A model generated the notes under the pieces. That model was not told where the DNA came from, searched no databases, and saw nothing but the letters and a program-made list of their open reading frames with translations. Positions 55,280-63,093 of a DNA stretch of 64,000 nt are shown here, piece by piece (within the stretch, counting starts at the first letter, position 1; every line of letters begins with the position of its first letter). This DNA is from Kyrpidia spormannii (lineage in GTDB: Bacteria > Bacillota > Bacilli > Kyrpidiales > Kyrpidiaceae): the NCBI RefSeq assembly GCF_002804065.1, contig NZ_CP024955.1, forward strand, positions 434,001-498,000, in the 5' to 3' direction. A program made the position numbers and the translations under genes.

Positions 55280-56869
55280 TTGATTACGCCACTGACGCCA
55301 CTGGATTGGAAACGCCGTGCCGTGAAACTCTATCCAGACAAGATCGCAGTGATTGACGAGGACAAACGATTCACGTACCGGGAGTTTGATGACCGGGTGA
55401 ACCGCCTCTCGAATGCTCTCCGCAAACTTGGGGTGGCGGCGGGCACAAAAGTTGCTGTGATGGTGCCCAACACCCATCCAATGCTCGAATGCTTTTACGG
55501 GATTTGTCAAATGGGAGCGGTGATTGTACCCCTCAACATCCGCCTCAATCCCGATGAGCTCGGGTACGTCATCGACCACAGCGATTCCGAAGTGGTCATC
55601 GTCGATGCGGAATGGGGCGAACGGATTCACGACATTCGTTCCCGGCTGCCGAAGGTCCGCCAGTATATCCAGATCGACTCCGGCTTCTCCTCCCCGTTGG
55701 AAGCCATGGATTACGAGGCCCTTTTGGCCGAATCTTCCCCCGAGCCGATCGATGTGGAAATCGATGAGAACCAGACGATCAGCATTAACTACACCAGCGG
55801 CACCACGTCGAAACCCAAAGGGGTGGTCATGACCCACCGAGGGAATTATCTGAATGCCGCCGATTTTCTTTTTCATCTTCGAGTGTCTCATGATGACGTG
55901 TACCTGCACACCCTGCCCATGTTTCACGCCAACGGCTGGGGTGGGGTCTGGGCGATCACGGCCGTAGGGGCGACCCACGTCTGCCTGCGCAAGGTGGATC
56001 CGGTGAAGATCCTGAACCTCTACGAGAAAGAGGGGATCACCCTGGCCTGTGGGGCTCCCACGGTGCTCAGTATGTTGGTCCAAGCCCCGAACGTGGAACA
56101 GGTGCGCATCACCACCCGGCCTCGGATGGGGACGGCCGGTTCACCTCCCCCCGCTGCCATCATCGACCGGGTGCAAAAATACCTCCACATGGAAGTCATC
56201 CACGTTTACGGGCTCACGGAGACTTCCCCTTTTATCAGCTACTGCGAGTGGCGCAAGGAATTCGAGAGCTTGTCGCCGGAGGAACAGGCGGTTCTCAAGG
56301 CCCGCCAAGGGGTCGAGATGGTTTTCAGCGGGGAAACGAAGGTGGTTCGGGAGGACGGTTCCGAGGTGGAGTGGAACGGTCGGGAGATCGGGGAGATCGT
56401 GGCCCGGGGCAACGTGGTCATGGAAGGGTATTACAAGCAGCCCGAGGAGACGGCTCGGGCGATCCGGGACGGTTGGTTCCACAGCGGCGATCTCGCCGTG
56501 GTGCACCCGAACGGATTTATCGAGATCGTCGACCGGCTCAAAGATGTGATTATTTCCGGCGGTGAAAACATTTCTTCGGTGGAAGTGGAAGGGGTGCTCT
56601 ATCAACACCCGGCGGTGTCGGATGTCGGGGTCGTGGCCCGGCCCGACGAGCGGTGGGGTGAGGTGCCGGTGGCGCTTGTGGTGGTGAAACCGGGCCATCA
56701 AGTTACCGCGGAAGAACTGAACGAATTCTGCCGGGCGCGCCTGGCCCACTTTAAGTGCCCGAAAGACTACGAGTTCGTGGACGAGCTTCCCCGCACGGCC
56801 ACGGGAAAACTGCAGAAATTCAAGCTTCGGGAGCGGTACTGGTCCGGCCGGGACAAGCGCGTGCAATGA
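55280..56869 (+). CDS. Acyl-CoA synthetase (AMP-forming), long-chain-type
   Basis: The ANL-superfamily protein of 529 residues has the P-loop YTSGTTSKPKGV, where Ser replaces the usual Gly. It also has VYGLTETSPF, the hinge DGWFHSGDLAVVHPNGFIEI and the C-terminal Lys in PRTATGKLQKFKL. Substrate is a medium or long acyl chain or similar carboxylate. The TTG at 55280 has AAAGGAGG seven bases upstream, stronger than the site for an in-frame ATG at 55256, which would add eight residues. It is about as close to the ligase at 18681 as to other family members. Confidence 0.87.
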   Translation: MITPLTPLDWKRRAVKLYPDKIAVIDEDKRFTYREFDDRVNRLSNALRKLGVAAGTKVAVMVPNTHPMLECFYGICQMGAVIVPLNIRLNPDELGYVIDHSDSEVVIVDAEWGERIHDIRSRLPKVRQYIQIDSGFSSPLEAMDYEALLAESSPEPIDVEIDENQTISINYTSGTTSKPKGVVMTHRGNYLNAADFLFHLRVSHDDVYLHTLPMFHANGWGGVWAITAVGATHVCLRKVDPVKILNLYEKEGITLACGAPTVLSMLVQAPNVEQVRITTRPRMGTAGSPPPAAIIDRVQKYLHMEVIHVYGLTETSPFISYCEWRKEFESLSPEEQAVLKARQGVEMVFSGETKVVREDGSEVEWNGREIGEIVARGNVVMEGYYKQPEETARAIRDGWFHSGDLAVVHPNGFIEIVDRLKDVIISGGENISSVEVEGVLYQHPAVSDVGVVARPDERWGEVPVALVVVKPGHQVTAEELNEFCRARLAHFKCPKDYEFVDELPRTATGKLQKFKLRERYWSGRDKRVQ

Positions 56870-57013
56870 TTTCGCGCGTCCAGAACCGACCTTTGTCGAG
56901 TCCCGTGGGGAGCCCTTTGGGCTCCTCCTGCCTGTCCGCCCCGGGACCTGTCCCGCGCCCGGGCGGTCTTCCCTGCTTCTCCATACAATGGTCACAGCAG
57001 GGAGGGATCGTCG

Positions 57014-57754
57014 GTGGTGAATCGGTACCAGGAAGTGCTGGCGAAAGTCGGGGCGGGGAGCGCCCATCCCGGTGGCTTTGCCCTGACAAAAAAATGGATC
57101 GGTCAATTGTCCCTCGGCCCGGATACCCGGGTCCTGGACGTGGGTTGCGGCACGGGGCGCACAGCCTGTTACATGGCAAAACGGTTTGGCTGTCAGGTGA
57201 CAGGTCTTGACCTTCAGCCACTGATGATTCGAAAGGCCCGGCGTCGGGCCCGCCTGGAAGGCGTTGCGGCGGAGTTCGTCCCGGGGGATTTGCTCGCCCC
57301 TCCCTTCGACGAGGCGTCTTTTGATTGGGTGATCGCCGAATCGGTGACGGTGTTCGTGTCCCGGGAGAAGGCCGTGGAGCAGTACCGAAAGCTTTTGGTG
57401 CCGGGGGGCGGAGTCCTGGACGTGGAAATGGCGGCCAGACACGCCCTGCCCGCCGAGACCGCCCGGGCGATCGAGGATCTGTACGGAGTGAAGGATTTAC
57501 CACTCTATGGGGATTGGGAGGCGTTGTACCGTCGGGTTGGATTCTCGGACGTGCGACTCGTCGAGGCCCGGAGAATCGACCTGAATCGGGCTTTGAAGGA
57601 CGAATGGGACGACCCGGATCGATGGGATCTGGGATCCACCGCCCTGGACGACGCCGAAGTCCGGGAGGTGCTCCGGGCTAACACCGAGCTGATGGCGCGA
57701 CACGCAAAGCACTTAGGTTATGTGGTGGTGACCGGACGAAAACCGGCGAAGTGA
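57014..57754 (+). CDS. Class I SAM-dependent methyltransferase
   Basis: The 246-residue protein has the SAM-binding motif I RVLDVGCGTGRTACYMAKRF (about 38-57), the acidic residue ending strand 2 (VTGLDLQPLM), FDWVIAESVTVF and a post-motif VPGGGVLDVEM. It is the Methyltransf_11/25 fold and lacks motifs that would name the substrate. The GTG at 57014 follows GGGAGGG by six bases. A -10-like TACAAT lies at 56984. It stands alone after the ligase. Confidence 0.8.
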   Translation: MVNRYQEVLAKVGAGSAHPGGFALTKKWIGQLSLGPDTRVLDVGCGTGRTACYMAKRFGCQVTGLDLQPLMIRKARRRARLEGVAAEFVPGDLLAPPFDEASFDWVIAESVTVFVSREKAVEQYRKLLVPGGGVLDVEMAARHALPAETARAIEDLYGVKDLPLYGDWEALYRRVGFSDVRLVEARRIDLNRALKDEWDDPDRWDLGSTALDDAEVREVLRANTELMARHAKHLGYVVVTGRKPAK

Positions 57755-57809
57755 CAGACTGGCGAAGGGGTTTCAACGGACTTCGATGACCGGGAAGGGC
57801 TGTGGCCCT

Positions 57810-58301
57810 TCAGAAAAAAAGCCGCAGCCCGTAAAAGGCCAGGGGCAGCCACCAAAACCGGTTCCGACCGGCCAGAAAACCGAGGAACCCCCGGGATGAG
57901 CCGGACTCGGCGGAAGACTCGGCCGAAGGGGAAGGTGGCGCTCCACCGGGATTTTGGCCGAACCAGGGTCCCGCCGGCTGTACAGTTCCATGCAGGGGCG
58001 TAAAGGGCGGCCCCGGCGCCCAACCGTCTGCAGCGGGGGGATCGGGTGCAGGGGGCCGTCCCCGGCCTCTAAGCATAGGCATAAGTCGGAATAGTCCTAA
58101 AAATGCAGGTTCGATCTGCCCGCCGGGAGCCTGATTTAACGGAATAATCGGCGGCGCTTGATCCTCAGGGGACATGAGCCACATTCCTTCGGGATGCACG
58201 GCGCACACGATGCCCCGGTATGTGCCTTGGGGCGTGGCGACGGTGATGCGCTGTCCAGGGCGAACGGACGGCCTCCGGGTCTGTTGCGGGTTCGGGGTCA
58301 T
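57810..58301 (-). CDS. Hypothetical protein, Pro/Gly-rich with C-terminal hydrophobic end
   Basis: The 163-residue protein has an N-terminal block that looks like a small barrel (VRPGQRITVATPQGTYRGIV then VHPEGMWLMSPE), a Pro/Gly-rich middle and an aromatic C-terminus (NRFWWLPLAFYGLRLFF) that could touch the membrane. I do not recognise the family. The ATG at 58301 follows GAGGAGGAAGG by three bases. An AAGGGC/GCCCTT hairpin lies just beyond its end. It may belong to the spore coat or envelope, but nothing shows this directly. Confidence 0.55.
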   Translation of the reverse strand: MTPNPQQTRRPSVRPGQRITVATPQGTYRGIVCAVHPEGMWLMSPEDQAPPIIPLNQAPGGQIEPAFLGLFRLMPMLRGRGRPPAPDPPAADGWAPGPPFTPLHGTVQPAGPWFGQNPGGAPPSPSAESSAESGSSRGFLGFLAGRNRFWWLPLAFYGLRLFF

Positions 58302-58556
58302 GGCCTTCCTCCTCACGCGCCGAAGGTGAATGGTCGACGCTCTGCCATATTCCTATGCCACTCCCCGACAAGGGGGTGTGGACGGACACCACATTTTTTT
58401 GTAAAACCCACAAAAAGGGTCTGGTACTTCCTCGGGGGAATGCGGTAAACTTAAAGCCAACGCGGGGTGGTTGCCGTCGCCGAGCCGGGTGGATGCCGGA
58501 CTGCGCCGGATCCGTGCCGCGCTAACCCTCAACATCGTGTGCCAAAGGAGGAGTGG

Positions 58557-58766
58557 GTGCCCGTGATGCTTTTTTGCGTCGTGTGTGGGCGCCATTTTAT
58601 CGGAAAGCGGGAGGACAATACCCACAACAACGAAATCATTTGTCCATTTTGCGTGGAAAAGACCGAGGCAGAGGTGCACGGGGACTCCGGGCGCCCGAAG
58701 TCCTGGCTGTTTCAGGGCGGTGAGGAGCGGGCCAGGTCGGCCCAAGCCCCGCGCGGTCGGCGCTGA
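58557..58766 (+). CDS. Small zinc-ribbon protein
   Basis: The 69-residue protein has two CxxC knuckles (MLFCVVCGRHFIGKREDN, then EIICPFCVEKTEAEV), a plain zinc-ribbon fold, followed by a basic tail. No known family was recognised. The GTG at 58557 lies five bases after AGGAGG; the ATG at 58566 is also possible. The adjacent genes are a leftward hypothetical and a rightward membrane-anchored protein. Confidence 0.6.
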   Translation: MPVMLFCVVCGRHFIGKREDNTHNNEIICPFCVEKTEAEVHGDSGRPKSWLFQGGEERARSAQAPRGRR

Positions 58767-58839
58767 CAAGGGTCATGTCCTTGCCCTCTTTGGCGTACAC
58801 ATCGGATAGAACTCCGAGGTGGACAGGGAGGGTGGCGGC

Positions 58840-59253
58840 ATGCGGAGGGTTTCGGGTTGGACGTTCGCGGCGGAGCGGCTAAAGATGGCGGTGGTCGTGC
58901 TTGGCGTTGTCGTGGTGGGAATGGTATTCTTGGAAGTGAACGGTGGACCCGGGCGGATTCCCGCTGGGGGACCGGGACCCGAGGTGGATGTGAGGGTACA
59001 GGGCGTGTCCGACGGCGTGGAGGTGGGCATCACGCCCCACGGGTTTGCCTGGGTGGGTGATCATGCGTCCGCGGCCCCGCAAACCGGAGGCGCGCAAGTG
59101 TTCCTCGATGGTCGTTTACTGGCCGAGCTCTACAGCCCCAAGGTGGTGTTGCAAGGCGTGGACCCGGGTGTCCACCGGGTGCGGGTGGTCTTGGTGGATC
59201 GGGATCACCGGCCGGTGGGTACCCCCCGGGAGGCCACCGTCAGCGTACCGTAG
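58840..59253 (+). CDS. Membrane-anchored hypothetical protein
   Basis: The 137-residue protein has one N-terminal helix (LKMAVVVLGVVVVGMVFLEV, about residues 15-34) and an extracytoplasmic beta-rich domain (GAQVFLDGRLLAELYSPKVV then GVDPGVHRVRVVLVDRDHRP). That domain reads like a PEGA or fibronectin-like fold. The ATG at 58840 follows AGGGAGGG. It sits 36 bases before lgt, so the two may be co-transcribed. Function unknown. Confidence 0.6.
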   Translation: MRRVSGWTFAAERLKMAVVVLGVVVVGMVFLEVNGGPGRIPAGGPGPEVDVRVQGVSDGVEVGITPHGFAWVGDHASAAPQTGGAQVFLDGRLLAELYSPKVVLQGVDPGVHRVRVVLVDRDHRPVGTPREATVSVP

Positions 59254-59289
59254 TTTGCCGTCTGGGGCGGCGGCCCAGGGGGTTGAGGC

Positions 59290-60072
59290 ATGCATCCGTA
59301 TTGGTTTCACATTGGCCCATTTCCCGTCAGAGCTTACAGCACTTTGTTCGTGCTGGCGTTTTTGCTCGGGTTCGGTGTGACTTTGTATTTGGCAAAAGTG
59401 GAACGCAAGGAGCGGTATGTGGAACACCTGTGGAATCTCGCTCCGTGGCTGTTTCTGGCCGGGGTCGTGGGGGCGAGGTTTTGGCAGGTGTTCTTTTTTG
59501 ATTGGCCGTTTTACCGAGCGCATCCCTGGGAGATCCCCGCAGTTTGGCACGGGGGCCTATCGATTCAAGGCGGGGTTGTCGGAGCCCTGGTGATGGGTCT
59601 GTGGTACGTTCGGCGGCATAGGCTCAACACTTGGGAATTGATGGATCTCGCAGCCCCGGGGTTGGTGCTCGGGCAGAGCATTGGCCGGGCGGCCAATGTG
59701 ATGAACGGCGACGCTTTTGGGGGGCCCACGGGCGGGGATTTCGGGATTTTGTATCCCCAAGGATCACTGGCCCGCCAGGTATACGGGGACCAACCCCTGT
59801 GGCCGGCTGAGATCTGGGAAGGCCAGGCAGACGTCGTGATTTTTGCCCTGCTCCTGATCCTGAAACAGTGGAGATTGCCCAAGGGGTGGGTGTTTTTCAT
59901 TTATGTGATCCTGTACAATGGAGCGCGGTTCTTCTTAGAAATGCTTCGGGGGGACAGCCCGCGGTTTCTTTTCGGCTGGACGGCTGCCCAGTGGACCAGC
60001 GTGGCGGTGGTTGTGCTGGCAGCGGGATTTATGGTCTATCTGGCATGGCGGTCAGACCGTGAGACGGTGTGA
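59290..60072 (+). CDS. lgt: Prolipoprotein diacylglyceryl transferase
   Basis: The 260-residue, seven-helix enzyme moves diacylglycerol from phosphatidylglycerol to the lipobox Cys of prolipoproteins. It begins with the family strand HPYWFHIGPFPVRAYSTLFV. It has HGGLSIQGGVVGALVMGLWY and the signature GQSIGRAANVMNGDAFGGPT with its essential Arg and Asn. It ends with the last helix pair (WTSVAVVVLAAGFMVYLAWR). It is complete. Confidence 0.95.
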   Translation: MHPYWFHIGPFPVRAYSTLFVLAFLLGFGVTLYLAKVERKERYVEHLWNLAPWLFLAGVVGARFWQVFFFDWPFYRAHPWEIPAVWHGGLSIQGGVVGALVMGLWYVRRHRLNTWELMDLAAPGLVLGQSIGRAANVMNGDAFGGPTGGDFGILYPQGSLARQVYGDQPLWPAEIWEGQADVVIFALLLILKQWRLPKGWVFFIYVILYNGARFFLEMLRGDSPRFLFGWTAAQWTSVAVVVLAAGFMVYLAWRSDRETV

Positions 60073-60157
60073 AAAAATCCCTCTATCGTAAGATGGGGAT
60101 CATTGGTACACTGGAGGCAGAGGTTTTCCCAAAGGCGGGGTTGAGGAGGTGTTGGGG

Positions 60158-61879
60158 ATGGCGAAGCAGGGGGGTACCAGCGGCAAACCCAAAGGTCACA
60201 AGGTGGCGCTCGTGCGCATGGATGCGACGTTCTTTTTTGAACGGGCCGTGCGCTCGCTGGATCGACACGATCTTCCCCGGGCCTTGAAATACTTCCGGAA
60301 AGTCGTGGAATATGAGCCGGCGAACCCGGTCAACCACTGCAATTTGGCGGGGGTACTGTCCGAGCTCGGGGATTATCAGGCTTCGAATGAAGTGTTGGAG
60401 CGGGTTCTTCTCGAACTGGATCCGAAAATGTACGAGTGTTATTTCTACATGGCCAATAATTTTGCCAACCTCGGGTTGTACGACCTCGCCCAGGAATATG
60501 CCTCGCGTTACCTGGAAGTGGATCCCGAAGGGGAATTCGCGGAGGAAGCTGAAGAAATGTTGGATATCCTGGTGACCGAGTTCGGGACCCGCATGGTGCG
60601 CAGGCGCCGAGACGGTCGGATTCGGTTGAGGGGCGACGAGGACGTGGCGCGGCGTTTTCTGGAAGATGGAAGGTTTCTCGATGCGGCGGCTTACCTTGAA
60701 GCGAAGGTTCAAGAGTCGTCTGACGCCACCGTGGACCGAAACAACCTGTCCTTAGCGTATTATTACCTCGGAGATGTCGAAAAAGCCATCGAAACGGCCA
60801 AAGGGGTCCTGGAGCTTCAGCCTGGCAACCTCCACGCGGTGTGCAATTTGGCGATTTTTTACCGTTCTGCGGGAAAGGAAGAACAAACCCAAGCCCTCCT
60901 CGATCAACTGCGGAGACTCAGGCCGATACAGCCCGAACTGGCGTACAAACTGGGGACCACCATGGGCATTCTTCAAGAACACCGCACGGCTTATGATATT
61001 TTTAACCATCTGGTGAGGTTCTTACCGCGCCCGGAGGCGCCGGTGGTTCACGCCTTGGCGGCGGCGGCCGCGAACCTGGGGCGGTTGCGAAAGGCGGCCC
61101 GCCTCTGGGAAGAGGTGCATGTCCTGGATCCTTCTTCCGGGATCGGGCGCTATTACGAAGAGGTAGTTCGGGAGGCGATCAGCCGCGGCCTCGAGGTGCT
61201 CCCTGTCAGCTATCAATATGTTCTTCCTTATGCGGATACCACTCGTTTAAACGGTCCCGGTTCTGAAGACCCGGGGTCGAAGTTGGGGCGGGAACTTTGG
61301 CCGCCGGAGTCGGTGGTCCGTTCGTCTCTCATGTGGGTGCTCCGCCACGGGGATCCCGTCACGAAAAAGCAAGTCATTCCGTTGGTGGTGAGTTTTGGCG
61401 GAGAAGATGTGGAGCGGGCGCTGCGCTTTTTGCTTCTGGATGACGATGAGTATCTGCCGGTGAAACAGGCCGCGCTGAAAGGGATGTTTGAACTTCAGCC
61501 CGAGGAGATTGTGGAGATTGGCCTCCCTTCCAGGATTCTGCCGGTGGATTTTCGCCCGGAGTCCGCGAGATCCCTGGCCGGGCGCCCGGAGTGGCAGCGG
61601 ATTGTACAACTGGCGGTTCAGGAACTCCAGGGCAGGGGGGAAACGACGCTAGCCAAAGTGGCGATGGAGATTTGGTCGGAGTTCACCCAATTGATTCATC
61701 TGCAGGCCCCCCGGGTGCGCAAGCCGGAGTTGTGGGCCGGAGCTTTGGAGTGTGCGGCCCGTCATCGGTGTCATTTGCCCTTCTCCCGGAAAGAGGTGGC
61801 CGAGCGTTACAAGGTCTCCCAGCAGGGGCTGGGGGATCGGCTGTGGTTGATCATCGAGACCTGTATGTTGACCGATTAA
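60158..61879 (+). CDS. TPR-repeat protein (YvcD-like)
   Basis: The 573-residue protein is soluble. Residues 20-130 and 190-290 are TPR units (RALKYFRKVVEYEPANPVNH, LGDVEKAIETAKGVLELQPG). A C-terminal region of about 200 residues follows, reading like HEAT-type helices (VERALRFLLLDDDEYLPVKQ) and ending near a helix-turn-helix-like KEVAERYKVSQQGLGDRLW. Homologues lie near lgt and yvcJK in Bacilli (YvcD). Its partner is unknown. The ATG at 60158 is eight bases after GGAGG; a GTG at 60149 overlaps that site. Confidence 0.75.
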   Translation: MAKQGGTSGKPKGHKVALVRMDATFFFERAVRSLDRHDLPRALKYFRKVVEYEPANPVNHCNLAGVLSELGDYQASNEVLERVLLELDPKMYECYFYMANNFANLGLYDLAQEYASRYLEVDPEGEFAEEAEEMLDILVTEFGTRMVRRRRDGRIRLRGDEDVARRFLEDGRFLDAAAYLEAKVQESSDATVDRNNLSLAYYYLGDVEKAIETAKGVLELQPGNLHAVCNLAIFYRSAGKEEQTQALLDQLRRLRPIQPELAYKLGTTMGILQEHRTAYDIFNHLVRFLPRPEAPVVHALAAAAANLGRLRKAARLWEEVHVLDPSSGIGRYYEEVVREAISRGLEVLPVSYQYVLPYADTTRLNGPGSEDPGSKLGRELWPPESVVRSSLMWVLRHGDPVTKKQVIPLVVSFGGEDVERALRFLLLDDDEYLPVKQAALKGMFELQPEEIVEIGLPSRILPVDFRPESARSLAGRPEWQRIVQLAVQELQGRGETTLAKVAMEIWSEFTQLIHLQAPRVRKPELWAGALECAARHRCHLPFSRKEVAERYKVSQQGLGDRLWLIIETCMLTD

Positions 61880-62006
61880 GTTGGGCTTGGCTTGGTCGTC
61901 CGGTGGTCTGGGGGGATCGGCATGAACGTGGGCGGAATTCTAAACAGATCTCCACACATTCTTTAGAAGATCATCACCCATCCTCGGCACGATCGGTTTA
62001 AGATAT

Positions 62007-62021
62007 AGATGTATCACATCT
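62007..62021. repeat. Operator-like palindrome between the TPR gene and rapZ
   Basis: AGATGT-ATC-ACATCT is a perfect six-base inverted repeat with a three-base centre in an AT-rich stretch. It lies upstream of a terminator and is not tied to a promoter I trust. Confidence 0.35.
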
Positions 62022-62047
62022 GACCCCCTTTGATCTGATACAGTTGC

Positions 62048-62076
62048 GAAGGTGTCTTGGGACGCCTTCTTTTTTT
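62048..62076 (+). terminator. Intrinsic terminator before rapZ
   Basis: GAAGGTGTC and GACGCCTTC (one GU pair) enclose TTGG. Seven Ts follow (62070-62076). It ends transcription from the lgt-TPR side, 168 bases after the TPR stop. Confidence 0.88.
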
Positions 62077-62125
62077 GTGGAGAAAATGAACCCGGCCCTG
62101 GATTTTTGGTATTAAGAATACTTCA

Positions 62126-62155
62126 TTGTCTCTTCTTTTTGTGCCGTGATATGCT
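62126..62155 (+). promoter_or_regulatory. Promoter of rapZ-yvcK
   Basis: TTGTCT (62126-62131), 18 bases, TATGCT (62150-62155), 30 bases before the rapZ ATG and after the terminator. Confidence 0.6.
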
Positions 62156-62184
62156 TATGGGTGAAGAGGTGGGGGGATGACGGC

Positions 62185-63093
62185 ATGGAGGAGGAACAGG
62201 TGGAGAGAGATTTGCAGTTGGTCATCATCACGGGATTGTCCGGGGCCGGAAAGACCGTGGCGGTACAAAGTCTCGAAGACCTGGGGTATTTTTGCGTGGA
62301 TAACCTGCCTCCGGCGCTGATCCCCAAGTTTGCGGAATTGATGCGCCAATCTGAAGGGAAGGTGTCCCGGTTGGCGCTGGTGTGCGACATCCGCGGCGGT
62401 TCCTGGTTCTCGCATCTGCTGATGGCGCTGAAAGACCTGGAGGAACAATACGGAGTGCAGTACCGGATCCTGTTTCTCGAAGCCCGGGACGAGGTGCTCG
62501 TGCGGCGGTACAAGGCGACCCGGCGACGGCATCCCTTGGCCCAGGGCAACCGGATTCTGGAAGGGATTGCAAAAGAACGCAGGCTCTTGGAGGAGATCCG
62601 GGACCGGGCCGACTGGATCATCGATACCAGTCTTCTCAAGCCGGCGGAGCTGAAAGAGAAGATTGCGGCGCATTTTAGCGGGTCGGACATCAATCGGCTG
62701 ACTTTGCATTTGGTGTCTTTCGGATTCAAGTATGGCGTACCCATCGATGCAGATCTCGTATTCGATGTTCGATTCCTTCCCAATCCGTATTATTTGGACG
62801 CCCTTCGCCCTTTGACGGGTTTGGATCTCGACGTGTACGAGTATGTGATGAAATGGCCTGCGGCGAAGACCTTTTCCGACAAACTCACAGATATGCTGGA
62901 CTTTCTGCTCCCCCAATACGTGAAAGAAGGGCGTAGCCAATTGGTGGTGGCGGTGGGGTGCACCGGTGGGCAACACCGGTCCGTGGCGATGGTGGAATTG
63001 TTGCGCCGACATTATCAAGCCCGGGAGAAGGTCCACGTGTACCACCGGGATATTCACCGGGATCTGGCGAAAGGCGCCGATGTGGATGGGTAA
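62185..63093 (+). CDS. rapZ: RNase adapter / nucleotide-binding protein RapZ (YvcJ)
   Basis: The 302-residue P-loop protein has Walker A GLSGAGKT at residues 17-24, the YFCVDNLPPALIPKFAEL segment, VRRYKATRRRHPL, and a C-terminal domain with VGCTGGQHRSVAMVELLRRH. In Escherichia coli RapZ guides RNase E to GlmZ and senses glucosamine-6-phosphate. In Bacilli YvcJ hydrolyses GTP and affects competence, and the sRNA role is not established. The ATG at 62185 was preferred over an upstream frame start inside the promoter. Its stop overlaps yvcK. Confidence 0.93.
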   Translation: MEEEQVERDLQLVIITGLSGAGKTVAVQSLEDLGYFCVDNLPPALIPKFAELMRQSEGKVSRLALVCDIRGGSWFSHLLMALKDLEEQYGVQYRILFLEARDEVLVRRYKATRRRHPLAQGNRILEGIAKERRLLEEIRDRADWIIDTSLLKPAELKEKIAAHFSGSDINRLTLHLVSFGFKYGVPIDADLVFDVRFLPNPYYLDALRPLTGLDLDVYEYVMKWPAAKTFSDKLTDMLDFLLPQYVKEGRSQLVVAVGCTGGQHRSVAMVELLRRHYQAREKVHVYHRDIHRDLAKGADVDG

